Source: Candidatus Poribacteria bacterium
Lineage (GTDB): Bacteria; Poribacteria; WGA-4E; UBA9662
Assembly: GCA_002699335.1 (NCBI GenBank)
Contig: PACG01000058.1
Location: 21,686-29,395, forward strand
DNA length: 7,710 nt
Direction: 5' to 3'
This document shows positions 1 to 7,121 of this stretch, one piece after another. A program made the position numbers and the translations under genes. The notes below the pieces were generated by a model that was not told the DNA's origin, did not search any database, and worked only from the letters and a program-made list of their open reading frames with translations. Position 1 is the first letter of the stretch. Every line of letters begins with the position of its first letter.

Positions 1-41
1 GACTATTTTCGCCTGTTGTGGATTAGGAAGGTCACAGAAAC

Positions 42-47
42 AAGGAG
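42..47 (+). promoter_or_regulatory. Ribosome binding site deciding the start of the LolA-like gene
   Basis: AAGGAG sits 7 nt before the ATG at 55, the best Shine-Dalgarno match near any in-frame start of this gene. It favours ATG 55 over the TTG at 16 or the ATG at 73. The stop of another short open frame (TGA, 56-58) overlaps this ATG as ATGA, which would also allow coupling to an upstream gene outside the window. Confidence 0.55.
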
Positions 48-54
48 TCAAGTC

Positions 55-927
55 ATGAGTTACCTGAGGCAAATGGAGAGGATTCAAGGCTCTATCGGTG
101 ACCTGCATTCAACACTATTTTCCGGCTTTACGCACAGGTCATCATCAGCCACACCAGTAGCTGGTTTTCGTCTAGGACAAGTTGTACTAGGCCTGACTAT
201 CTATCTGTTGTGTCTGGGGGCAAGTTCCACAAACGCAGCAGAAACAGTTACCGACATCATCAGTAAATCCGAAGCTTTAATGAGAGGGAAGACGCAGACC
301 GGCACTTATCAGATGCAGATTATTAGCCCTGATTGGCAGCGGTCGTTAAAAATGGATTTCTGGTTGGAAGGACGTGATAAATCGTTTATCCGCATTTTAG
401 AACCTAAAAAAGAAAGAAATGTTGCCTTCCTGAAGCTTGAAAACGAGATGTGGCAGTATATTCCCAAAGTCAAGAGGACAATTAAAATACCGCCCTCTAT
501 GATGTTACAGTCTTGGATGGGTTCTGATTTCACTAACGATGATCTGGTCAAAGAGTCGAGCAACGCTGAAGACTACGAACATAAGTTGCTGGGTCAAAGC
601 GAAATCGATGGACAAACCACCTATCAGATTGAGTTGACTCCCAAGCCCAGCGCGCCGGTGGTTTGGGGTCGCATCGTGCAGTGGATTCGGGGGGGCGACT
701 ACATTCCGGTCAAAGCAGAATTTTACAATAGCCGGGGTGAGTTGAGCCGAAGCATCATCTACTCAACAATCAAGCAGATGGACGACCGGCAAATTCCTAC
801 CAAAATCGAGATCGTAACTACCAAAAAACCAGACAATAAAACTGTTCTGCTGATTGAATCTATCGCCTTCGACCAACCTATTCCCAAATCGACCTTTACT
901 CAACGAAACTTACGACGAAGCCGATAA
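55..927 (+). CDS. LolA-like periplasmic protein (outer membrane lipoprotein-sorting protein family)
   Basis: Probable periplasmic carrier with a LolA-like fold, which in related proteins holds acyl chains in a hydrophobic half-barrel. From the ATG at 55 it has 290 residues. A hydrophobic segment at about 42-56 followed by a small-residue cleavage site (STNA-AET, about 58-64) looks like a Sec signal peptide. The mature part carries the family's typical run: an F-W-L-E-G-R stretch (102-107), 'FIRILEPKKERN' (111-122), 'MWQYIPKVKRTIKIPP' (132-147) and 'WMGSDFTNDDLV' (154-165). This is the PF17131-type family, not classical E. coli LolA. ATG 55 is preferred because AAGGAG lies 7 nt upstream, but the n-region before the hydrophobic core is unusually long (about 40 residues). 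The frame is also open to the left window edge, with a TTG at 16, so the true N-terminus is uncertain. The stop is 11 nt before the first permease, suggesting co-transcription. Substrate unknown; family call firm. Confidence 0.88.
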   Translation: MSYLRQMERIQGSIGDLHSTLFSGFTHRSSSATPVAGFRLGQVVLGLTIYLLCLGASSTNAAETVTDIISKSEALMRGKTQTGTYQMQIISPDWQRSLKMDFWLEGRDKSFIRILEPKKERNVAFLKLENEMWQYIPKVKRTIKIPPSMMLQSWMGSDFTNDDLVKESSNAEDYEHKLLGQSEIDGQTTYQIELTPKPSAPVVWGRIVQWIRGGDYIPVKAEFYNSRGELSRSIIYSTIKQMDDRQIPTKIEIVTTKKPDNKTVLLIESIAFDQPIPKSTFTQRNLRRSR

Positions 928-938
928 CATAAATCACA

Positions 939-2186
939 ATGAGCAAGCTCATCAAATTAGCTTGGAGAAGCGTCTGGCGGAATAGACGACGCAGTATTAT
1001 CACCATGTCGGCCATAGGTTTCGCCATTCTACTGACCACAATTACCCGTTCGCTGCAGTTTGGGATGTATGACGCAGTTGAGTCTCATGCCATCCGCTCT
1101 TTTAACGGTGATTTCCACGTTCAGCACCCTCAATTTCAGAAAGACCGAACTTTGAATCGCTCTATCGAAGCTAATGCCGCTGACTGGGAGCAGTGGATTG
1201 TCTCTCACCCCAATCTGATAGCTTTCACCCAACGCATTACCAGCGGTGGGTTGATCAGCACTGAGAGTCCCGATGGCCGCCAATCGAGTTATGCGATTAT
1301 GGTTATCGGAGTCAATCCAGTGCGGGAAACCGAAGTCACAGAATTCATGGAGGTCGAAAAAGTGACTGAAGGTCAACCTCTCCAGGCTGGATTAAATAAC
1401 GAAATCCTAATCGGCCATCGTTTAGCTAAAAATATGAAGGCTAGTGTCGGGGATGAAGTGGTAATTCTCAGCCAGGGCTATCGCAACGAAATGGCCGTAG
1501 ATCTGTATCGAATACGGGGGATTCTGACCTCGGGGGCTGTTGGAATTGATAAATCTGGCGTAGTGATGTCGCTGGCCGATGCACAGGAACTTTTCTCGAT
1601 GCAAAACCGCGTTACGCAGGTAGTTTTCCGCACAACCGACTTTCGCCAAACCGATGAAATTGTTCAGCGAATCGAACCCGAGGGCAAGCTGAAAATTCTG
1701 CCGTGGCAGACTTTAATTCCCGATATTGAACAGATGATCGCTTTGGATAATGTCGGCGGTGCAATTATGCTGGTTTTTATCATGGTAATTGTCGGTTTCG
1801 AAATTTTCAACACAACCATGATGGGTATCTTAGAACGTCGACGAGAACTTGGGGTTTTACAAGCCATCGGCATGAAACCGGGCCAAATTACGGTTATGTT
1901 GCTAGTTGAATCAATAATGAAGATTTGTCTGGCCCTATTGATTAGCATGCTGATTTCAGCCCTATTACTGCACTTTATTGCAGACAAACCATTTTCAATG
2001 GGCGAGGAATATGACGAGGTCATGAGGTCCACTTTCGGTTACGAAGCCAGCATGGTATTTAGCCCAGATTTGAAAGTCTACGCTGAACCATTAATATGGA
2101 TTACCATCATCTCCACCCTATCTTTGATTTATCCAATTTATGTGGTCTCGCAACTCAAGCCGATTGCCGCTGTACACAATACATGA
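939..2186 (+). CDS. ABC transporter permease, FtsX/MacB/LolC-E type (first of a pair)
   Basis: Inner-membrane subunit of a type VII (MacB/LolCDE-like) ABC transporter, 415 residues, close to the usual length for LolC/LolE. It shows the four-helix layout: an N-terminal amphipathic stretch 'LAWRSVWRNRRRS' (7-19) leading into TM1 (about 19-36), a large periplasmic domain (about 40-265, MacB_PCD-like), then TM2 (about 271-295), TM3 (about 318-346) and TM4 (about 384-403). The cytoplasmic segment after TM2, 'ERRRELGVLQAIGMKPGQI' (299-317), is the conserved FtsX-family coupling helix that contacts the ATPase. The gene starts 11 nt after the LolA-like stop, without a strong Shine-Dalgarno, so translation may depend on the upstream gene. 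With the next gene it probably forms a heterodimer, as LolC and LolE do. MacB proper carries its ATPase on the same chain; here it is separate. Whether the periplasmic domain has the LolC hook that recruits LolA cannot be judged by eye. Confidence 0.93.
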   Translation: MSKLIKLAWRSVWRNRRRSIITMSAIGFAILLTTITRSLQFGMYDAVESHAIRSFNGDFHVQHPQFQKDRTLNRSIEANAADWEQWIVSHPNLIAFTQRITSGGLISTESPDGRQSSYAIMVIGVNPVRETEVTEFMEVEKVTEGQPLQAGLNNEILIGHRLAKNMKASVGDEVVILSQGYRNEMAVDLYRIRGILTSGAVGIDKSGVVMSLADAQELFSMQNRVTQVVFRTTDFRQTDEIVQRIEPEGKLKILPWQTLIPDIEQMIALDNVGGAIMLVFIMVIVGFEIFNTTMMGILERRRELGVLQAIGMKPGQITVMLLVESIMKICLALLISMLISALLLHFIADKPFSMGEEYDEVMRSTFGYEASMVFSPDLKVYAEPLIWITIISTLSLIYPIYVVSQLKPIAAVHNT

Positions 2187-2193
2187 GGGATAG

Positions 2194-2232
2194 ATGAGCC
2201 AAATCCAACGAGGCGAAGGCGTTGATCAGTAA
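2194..2232 (+). other. Possible 12-codon leader ORF between the two permease genes
   Basis: An ATG at 2194, preceded by GAGGG (2185-2189), opens a 12-codon frame encoding MSQIQRGEGVDQ and ending at TAA 2230-2232. It overlaps the TTG start of the second permease by 11 nt. It could act as a coupling leader that brings ribosomes to the weak TTG start, or it could be chance. No homology is claimed. Confidence 0.2.
2210..2213 (+). promoter_or_regulatory. Ribosome binding site for the TTG start of the second permease
   Basis: GAGG lies 8 nt before the TTG at 2222. Because the reading frame is closed at 2195-2197 and holds no ATG or GTG before the conserved N-terminus, this site supports TTG as the real start. 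AAGG at 2216-2219 is too close to serve. Confidence 0.45.
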
Positions 2233-3466
2233 AATCGCCTGGCGCAACATTTGGCGAAACCCACTTCGCTCGGTTGTGTTGGTAACAACAATCATTATCG
2301 GTATTGTTGGATTTTGGTTGATGATGGCCTTCAGCCGAGGGCTAGTCGATTCCATGATTGATTCTATCATTAACCTCCATGCCGGGCATTTGCAAATTTC
2401 GGCTGATGGCTACTATCAGGACCCATCCACCAACCTGTACCTAACCCGTCCGCAGCAAGAACAAGCTCAAACTCAACTCTCGATGCTAAAGACCAAGAAA
2501 GGAAAAACAAGAGTAGCACACTCAGCTCCTATTGTTTCAGTACAAGGTATGGTTAGCAGTAGCGAAACGTCACTTGGCGTGATGATACATGGCGTTCAAC
2601 CTGATCAGGAACGACAAGTCACTGAGATCGCCGATCGAATCGTGGAGGGCAAGTATTTGAATTCTGGCCAGAATGTAGTAATCGGTAAAAGATTGGCCGA
2701 TCAACTGAAAGTTGAAGTGTCCGATAAAATCGTGCTGATTACCAATTCGTTGAATGGAGAGATCAATTCAGGAGCGTTTCGTGTCGGTGGTATTTATCGA
2801 GTAGGTAGTAGTGATTTCGAAAAATCTTTCGTCTATCTGACGATAACCGAAGTGCAGCAGTTAGCTGGCTACCAAGACCAACAAATTACTGCTATTTCTG
2901 TCCAGTTGTCTAATGATAAATATCTGGCCGAAGTAGTGCAGGAACTGAGGAAGAATCTACCTGCCGACGGTGGCTATGGAACAGCTTCATGGAAAGATCA
3001 AAACCCGATAGGTAAAACCTATGAGGAATCCATGTCCATGTCCAGTGGTATTATAATTGGGATTACCTTTGTTGCTGTGGCACTCGGATTGTTGAATATC
3101 TTTTTAATGGTCATTTACGAACGTATTCACGAATTTGGAGTGATGATGGCAAATGGAATCCGTCCGTCAAAAATACGACAGATGTTGGTCTTAGAGGGGC
3201 TCTTTCTCGGTCTAATTGGCACCGCCTGTGGTACAGTAATATCGGTAGCGGTGATTGGTCATTTTGCTTATCACGGCCTCGACTTATCGGCTTTTTCTGA
3301 GGGATTATCTACATTCGGCGTTGGATCGGTGATCAAGTTTACACTCAGCCTGACCGACTTTCTTACTGTCATTATTTGTGTCCAAGGGGTAGCTTTGCTG
3401 TCAGCCCTCTATCCTGCTATCAAGGCCAGTCGATTCAAGGTGGTCGACGCCATCAATTTCGAGTAG
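2222..3466 (+). CDS. ABC transporter permease, FtsX/MacB/LolC-E type (second of a pair)
   Basis: Second inner-membrane permease, 414 residues, with the same architecture as its upstream neighbour but divergent in sequence. An N-terminal 'IAWRNIWRNPLRS' (5-17) is followed by TM1 (about 17-38), a periplasmic domain (about 40-270), TM2 (about 274-298), TM3 (about 321-346) and TM4 (about 379-400). The coupling-helix segment 'YERIHEFGVMMANGIRPSKI' (299-318) follows TM2, as in the FtsX family. The start is a TTG at 2222: the frame has a stop at 2195-2197 and no ATG or GTG between, and the protein begins exactly where family members normally begin. GAGG at 2210-2213 lies 8 nt upstream. The gap to the previous stop is 35 nt and contains a 12-codon open frame overlapping this start (see the separate entry). 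Likely heterodimer partner of the 939-2186 product and driven by the ATPase encoded at 3491-4183. Confidence 0.93.
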   Translation: MISKIAWRNIWRNPLRSVVLVTTIIIGIVGFWLMMAFSRGLVDSMIDSIINLHAGHLQISADGYYQDPSTNLYLTRPQQEQAQTQLSMLKTKKGKTRVAHSAPIVSVQGMVSSSETSLGVMIHGVQPDQERQVTEIADRIVEGKYLNSGQNVVIGKRLADQLKVEVSDKIVLITNSLNGEINSGAFRVGGIYRVGSSDFEKSFVYLTITEVQQLAGYQDQQITAISVQLSNDKYLAEVVQELRKNLPADGGYGTASWKDQNPIGKTYEESMSMSSGIIIGITFVAVALGLLNIFLMVIYERIHEFGVMMANGIRPSKIRQMLVLEGLFLGLIGTACGTVISVAVIGHFAYHGLDLSAFSEGLSTFGVGSVIKFTLSLTDFLTVIICVQGVALLSALYPAIKASRFKVVDAINFE

Positions 3467-3490
3467 TTTAAATTTGGAGAGTGAGTTAAC

Positions 3491-4183
3491 GTGGCAATCG
3501 TAAATGTCGAACAGCTGGTCAAAGTCTACGAAGGCAAAAAGATGGTGTCCGTTCGAGCCTTGGATGGTGTTGATCTTATCGTAACAGCTGGCGAATTTAC
3601 CGCCATTGCCGGGCCATCGGGTTCTGGTAAGACAACCCTGCTCAATACTATCGGCGGCATCGACACACCAACTTCCGGTTTTGTTTCGGTGGATGGGCAA
3701 AACCTATCTCAACTCAACGGCAACAAATTGGCCGATTTTCGGCTCCACAACATCGGATTTATTTTTCAAGCCTATAATCTGATCCCAGTCTTAACAGCAG
3801 CAGAAAATGTCGAGTTTATCATGTTGATGCAAGGCATCGATAACGTCGAACGACAACGCCGAATCGTAGAGGAACTGTCTGATTTTGGTATTGATCAGGA
3901 GATGATGAAACGCAGACCAGCTGAGCTTAGCGGTGGACAACAACAACGAGTGGCGATTGCGCGTGCGACGGTAGCCCGCCCCAAGCTAATTTTAGCCGAT
4001 GAACCGACCGCTAACCTCGATTCACAAACGGGTTCTCACCTGTTGGACAAAATGAAGGAGATGAATCAAAAACGGGGAATCACCTTCATTTTTTCGACTC
4101 ACGATCCAATGGTGATGGAACGGGCTAGTCGCCTAGTCCGGCTACAAGATGGGAAGATCATCAGCGACGAAACTCGTTCATGA
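3491..4183 (+). CDS. ABC transporter ATP-binding protein, LolD/MacB type
   Basis: Cytoplasmic ATPase of the transporter, 230 residues, typical of LolD-like subunits. All core motifs are present and intact: Walker [10 protein letters not shown] (41-49), Q-loop Gln93 in 'GFIFQAYNL', signature LSGGQ (146-150) followed by QQR, Walker B LILADE (166-171) with catalytic Glu171, D-loop NLDS (175-178) and switch His204 in 'STHDP'. The '[13 protein letters not shown]' segment after the Q-loop is characteristic of the MacB/LolD/FtsE subfamily, which pairs with FtsX-type permeases, matching the two genes just upstream. The start is GTG at 3491, 24 nt after the permease stop, with GGAG at 3476-3479 upstream. 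The stop codon overlaps the ATG of the beta-barrel gene (ATGA), so translation of the two is probably coupled. No missing residues; expected to be active. Confidence 0.96.
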   Translation: MAIVNVEQLVKVYEGKKMVSVRALDGVDLIVTAGEFTAIAGPSGSGKTTLLNTIGGIDTPTSGFVSVDGQNLSQLNGNKLADFRLHNIGFIFQAYNLIPVLTAAENVEFIMLMQGIDNVERQRRIVEELSDFGIDQEMMKRRPAELSGGQQQRVAIARATVARPKLILADEPTANLDSQTGSHLLDKMKEMNQKRGITFIFSTHDPMVMERASRLVRLQDGKIISDETRS

Positions 4184-5355
4184 CATCTAGTACTGCCCAA
4201 CGATGGTCGCTAATCTTACTGTTTATATCCGGCACTTCAGTTTGCTGGGCTGACAATACCGAATTCTTCCTTGGCGGTTACATCAAAAATATCAATCTCT
4301 ACGCCCTTTACAACGATGGCCAGATGCTAGACGAACCCAGACTTAAAAAACCGGAGCCTGATACCCACCTTATCGGTTCTGACTTGAACCGACTTCGACT
4401 GGAATCAGAACTCAATTTCGGCTCTTATTGGCACTCGGAAATTTGGTTGGATACTGAACTTCAGCAGGGGCTCATCTCATCCTCTCAAGACATAGCGGAC
4501 GCCGAGCAAATAGGTCGGACGAATGCTTGGTCCAATTTGACTTGGACACTCAGTAAAGGGCACGGCTACCATCTACAACAACTGTTTCCTCGCGCTTTGG
4601 TTACATTGGAAACCGACCAATGGACGGCTACCATTGGCCGACAACGAATCACCTGGGGTACAGGTTTTGTCTGGAACCCAACCGATCTGTTGAACCCAAC
4701 AGATCCGCTAGCGGTAGAACGAGCGGAGAAAGGCGGGATCAATGCCTTCTATGTAGCTCGAGCTATCGGCGATCTGTCGCAGATCGAGGTGGTGCTGGCA
4801 GAAGATGACCAACGTCGAAGTGGCCCGATGTACCTATCAGCGGCTACTAGGGTGAGCGGTAACCTGTTCAACTACGATTTCTCTGTTTTGTATGGGCGTT
4901 TTGGCAAAAACCATACGTTTGGTGGAGACTTTGCCGGTTATCTGGGCAACGCTGGATTCAGAGGTGAACTGGCCTATACTTTGACCGGTGGCGCTTTATC
5001 CGCTTCTGATACCGTGCGCGCGATTCTGAATGCTGATTATAATTTCCCCTACGATATCTACACTCTGGTGGAATTCCATTTATTAGCGCAGCCGCATCAG
5101 CGGCTGTCAACCACCTCGCCGCAACTGCAAATGGCAGCGATGGTCTCCAAATCACTCACCCCACTATTCGCAGCTAATCTTTTTGTTCTCTTTAACGCTG
5201 ATGACCGGAGTATGGTAGTCGGACCAACATTTACCTTCGTGCCAGATGACAATATCGAATTCATGCTGGGCTCCTATCTCTTCGCTGGGGATGAAGAGAG
5301 CCTTTATGGCCCGATGCCACAGATAGGATTCACCTCTATAGCGTATCACTTCTAA
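4180..5355 (+). CDS. Predicted outer-membrane beta-barrel protein of the transport operon
   Basis: 391 residues, start ATG at 4180 overlapping the ATPase stop by 4 nt. Residues 1-24 form a signal peptide (hydrophobic core about 10-22, likely cleavage after Trp-Ala before Asp25). The mature part shows alternating hydrophobic/polar beta-strand patterning, many aromatic residues and a C-terminal Phe (…AYHF), the usual recognition end for the BAM assembly machinery. The clearest landmark is 'IGRQRITWGTGFVWNPTD' (152-169) followed by 'LLNPTDPL' (170-177). This resembles a motif I associate with DUF1302-like and related porin-like barrels that often sit beside LolA-like and MMPL genes. Coupling to the ATPase gene argues that it is a dedicated outer-membrane partner of the transporter. 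A porin-like or lipid-receiving role is inference. There is no strong Shine-Dalgarno, consistent with translational coupling. Specific family assignment is moderate; barrel and export call is firm. Confidence 0.82.
   Translation: MTSSTAQRWSLILLFISGTSVCWADNTEFFLGGYIKNINLYALYNDGQMLDEPRLKKPEPDTHLIGSDLNRLRLESELNFGSYWHSEIWLDTELQQGLISSSQDIADAEQIGRTNAWSNLTWTLSKGHGYHLQQLFPRALVTLETDQWTATIGRQRITWGTGFVWNPTDLLNPTDPLAVERAEKGGINAFYVARAIGDLSQIEVVLAEDDQRRSGPMYLSAATRVSGNLFNYDFSVLYGRFGKNHTFGGDFAGYLGNAGFRGELAYTLTGGALSASDTVRAILNADYNFPYDIYTLVEFHLLAQPHQRLSTTSPQLQMAAMVSKSLTPLFAANLFVLFNADDRSMVVGPTFTFVPDDNIEFMLGSYLFAGDEESLYGPMPQIGFTSIAYHF
4684..4705 (+). repeat. Perfect 9-bp inverted repeat inside the first barrel gene
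   Basis: GATCTGTTG (4684-4692) and CAACAGATC (4697-4705) are perfect reverse complements separated by AACC. They encode the TDLLNPTD part of the barrel motif, and the repeated NPTD wording explains part but not all of the symmetry. The 10-bp palindrome CCGCTAGCGG follows directly at 4706-4715. No T-run follows, so it is not a terminator. Confidence 0.6.
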
Positions 5356-5401
5356 TCTCGGTCGAAGGTAAGAAAACGCCGTCCAAGGACGATGTCTTGG
5401 A

Positions 5402-5957
5402 ATGAATCCTCTGCCGCCTTCCAAAAAGCTTGGGTGTTCCGGTGCAAGTTCCAAAGCGGATTTAATTGATGTCAACCGCAATAGCCTTCAAGTAAGCAGC
5501 CTCAATCACTACGGTCTTGTCTTGATGCTGGTGATTGTTCTTCTGTTGTTGGTTGATTTCAGGAACATCCGAAAAATGATATTGGTGATTATCCTGCTGG
5601 TAATCGCTGTAGTTTGGATGCGTATGGGATTAACTGGATTGCAGATGACCATGTTGAACATCATGGCCATTCCTATGATCATTGGAATAGGAATTGATCT
5701 CGGAGGACAGGTAATTCACCGCTACCAAATAGAAGACAACACGGCACACAACGCTGTTTTCTCATCCACGGGCAGAGCAGTTCTGCTTACATCCCTCACC
5801 ACCATGCTCTGTTTTGGATCCTTGTAGTTCGCAGTTTACCGCGGACTGGGTTCCATGGGAATTGCTTTTTATTGGCGTTGGCCCCTGTTTTTTCGCCACT
5901 GTTTTTGTAATCTCGACACTCATAGTCTGGGCGGAGCAACAAGAAGCTGAAAAATAG
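5402..5957 (+). pseudogene. Degraded C-terminal remnant of an MMPL/RND-superfamily exporter
   Basis: Only the last part of an RND-type exporter survives. The longest open piece (ATG 5402 to TAG 5825-5827) carries a transmembrane helix (about residues 37-52), the 'VDFRNIRKMI' linker and a helix at about 59-73. It then has the hallmark 'IPMIIGIGIDLGGQVIHRY' (90-108), with the intramembrane Asp of the family, and 'TGRAVLLTSLTTMLCFGS' (123-140). After the TAG the same frame continues with FAVYRGLGSMGIA. A one-base shift at the T-run 5866-5870 then restores FIGVG…FFATVFVISTLIVWAEQQEAEK, ending at TAG 5955-5957. At the 5' end, LGVPVQV (frame of 5430-5450) joins SSKADLID in another frame, a second frameshift. 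That first frame runs back to about 5358 and contains a TGA at 5403-5405. About two-thirds of the normal protein is missing. Frameshifts could partly be sequencing errors, but several lesions plus truncation argue for a true pseudogene. Confidence 0.85.
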
Positions 5958-5974
5958 AAATCCGAAATTTAGAA

Positions 5975-7069
5975 ATGGGAAACAGATTCATCTATCTATT
6001 CATAACTTTGATGTGCGGCACAGTTTTCGCCTCAACCCCGAAGGTTGAGTTCAATGGAATGTTTGCTGGCTTAGGGCAAACCGTAGAAAGTGATTCAAAT
6101 AGTGTAAATATAAATGTCAGATATATACCACTGCTGGAATTCGAGATTTCACCGCAGATTGATGCTGAGCTTTCAGGAAACATATTCACCTTTTTTGGTT
6201 CAGATAATATGAACGGCATAGCGGACAGCCTGGAAATAAAACCCTACCGCGCCTGGATTCGCTACAGCATAACACGCTTTGAAGCCCGGATGGGACTGCA
6301 GAAAATCAATTTTGGCCCGGCCAGAATATTGCGCTCACTCATGTGGTTCGATCAGCTTGACCCGAAAGATCCGCTGCAATTCACCGATGGTGTATATGGA
6401 CTGCGCCTGCGGTATGATTTCCAGAATAATGCCAATATCTGGCTGTGGGGGCTTTATGGGAATGATAATCCCAAGGGCTGGGAAATATTCGGCACAAAAG
6501 AGAATATCCCGGAAACGGGCGGTAGAATTCAGTATCCTATAGGCAATGCGGAACTAGCTATCAGCGCTCATCACCGGTCCGTTCAACAAGAGGGCATTGC
6601 TGAAAATAGAATTGCTCTGGACGGATTTTGGGATGTTGGTATAGGGCTATGGTTTGAATCGGCACTGGTTCATGCCGGCTTTGACGAGGATAAAATGGAC
6701 TACCGATCTTTTCTCACCCTGGGGACAGATTATACCTTCGCCATTGGCAACGGTATTACCGCCACAGCGGAACACTTGCTAATGTCGATAGGCAGCAGCC
6801 TCTTTGATAGCAACGAGAGGTATGATATTTCTGCTCTTTCCTTATCGCATCCTTTCGGGATGATGGATAGGCTTTCCTTTTTCTGCTACTATAATTGGGA
6901 TTCAGAAATACCGTTCATCTTTTTGAGTTGGCAGCGGACTTACGACCATTGGATAATTCAGTTTAGCGGATACTGGGCCTCAGAAGCCAAGACGACGTCT
7001 ATGGCTGGTGAAGGAATGAGGACGATGGGAAACCGAGGCCTTCAATTTATGACCATTTTCAACTATTAA
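5975..7069 (+). CDS. Predicted outer-membrane beta-barrel protein (second set)
   Basis: 364 residues, start ATG at 5975, 17 nt after the end of the exporter remnant; only weak ribosome-binding sequence is visible. Residues 1-19 are a short classical signal peptide (hydrophobic 5-18, cleavage after VFA). The mature chain has repeated amphipathic beta-strand patterning, many Trp/Tyr/Phe residues and ends in Phe-Asn-Tyr, an aromatic end fitting BAM-dependent insertion. Residues 103-133 hold 'EARMGLQKINFGPARI' and 'WFDQLDPKDPL', laid out like the G-x-Q-x-I-x-x-G … D-P-x-D-P-L region of the barrel encoded at 4180-5355. The two therefore look distantly related, although overall similarity seems low. 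The next gene is an ABC ATPase 52 nt downstream, so this is probably the outer-membrane member of a second transport set. Exact family and substrate are not recognised. Confidence 0.78.
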   Translation: MGNRFIYLFITLMCGTVFASTPKVEFNGMFAGLGQTVESDSNSVNINVRYIPLLEFEISPQIDAELSGNIFTFFGSDNMNGIADSLEIKPYRAWIRYSITRFEARMGLQKINFGPARILRSLMWFDQLDPKDPLQFTDGVYGLRLRYDFQNNANIWLWGLYGNDNPKGWEIFGTKENIPETGGRIQYPIGNAELAISAHHRSVQQEGIAENRIALDGFWDVGIGLWFESALVHAGFDEDKMDYRSFLTLGTDYTFAIGNGITATAEHLLMSIGSSLFDSNERYDISALSLSHPFGMMDRLSFFCYYNWDSEIPFIFLSWQRTYDHWIIQFSGYWASEAKTTSMAGEGMRTMGNRGLQFMTIFNY

Positions 7070-7108
7070 ATATTCAACCCCGGAAATTCGATGATGATAC
7101 CAACATAG

Positions 7109-7119
7109 AAGGAAAGGAG
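7109..7119 (+). promoter_or_regulatory. Purine-rich ribosome binding region before the second ATPase
   Basis: AAGG at 7109-7112 (within GAAGGA) lies 9 nt before the ATG at 7122, with a second match, AAGGAG (7114-7119), only 2 nt before it. The first has workable spacing; together they are the strongest ribosome-binding sequence in the right half of the window and support ATG 7122. The rest of the 52-nt gap (7070-7121) shows no hairpin with a T-run and no clear promoter. Confidence 0.5.
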
Positions 7120-7121
7120 AC

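Noticed and set aside
1..58. Possible 3' end of an upstream gene: a frame open from position 2 to TGA at 56-58, overlapping the ATG at 55 as ATGA.
   Set aside because: Only 18 codons are visible and they match nothing I recognise; another frame closes at 24-26. It was used only as weak support for the start at 55.
3401..3700. Open frame of 99 codons on the - strand across the permease/ATPase boundary.
   Set aside because: It is antisense to the Walker A region and the end of the permease, with no sign of a real protein.
5089..5106. 7-bp GC-rich inverted repeat CAGCCGC/GCGGCTG with a 4-nt loop.
   Set aside because: It lies inside the first barrel gene, has no T-run, and can be explained by chance in coding sequence.
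5383..5400. Imperfect hairpin (CCAAG-g-AC, loop GAT, GTCTTGG) just after the first barrel gene, as a possible terminator.
   Set aside because: The stem is short with a bulge and no T-run follows, and the stretch may belong to the exporter remnant. Not called a rho-independent terminator.
5164..5481. Open frame of 105 codons on the - strand across the end of the first barrel gene.
   Set aside because: It runs opposite to a supported gene and the remnant and its translation shows no recognisable domain.
6279..6542. Open frame of 87 codons on the + strand inside the second barrel gene.
   Set aside because: It is an out-of-frame shadow of a well-supported exported protein and has no family-like sequence.
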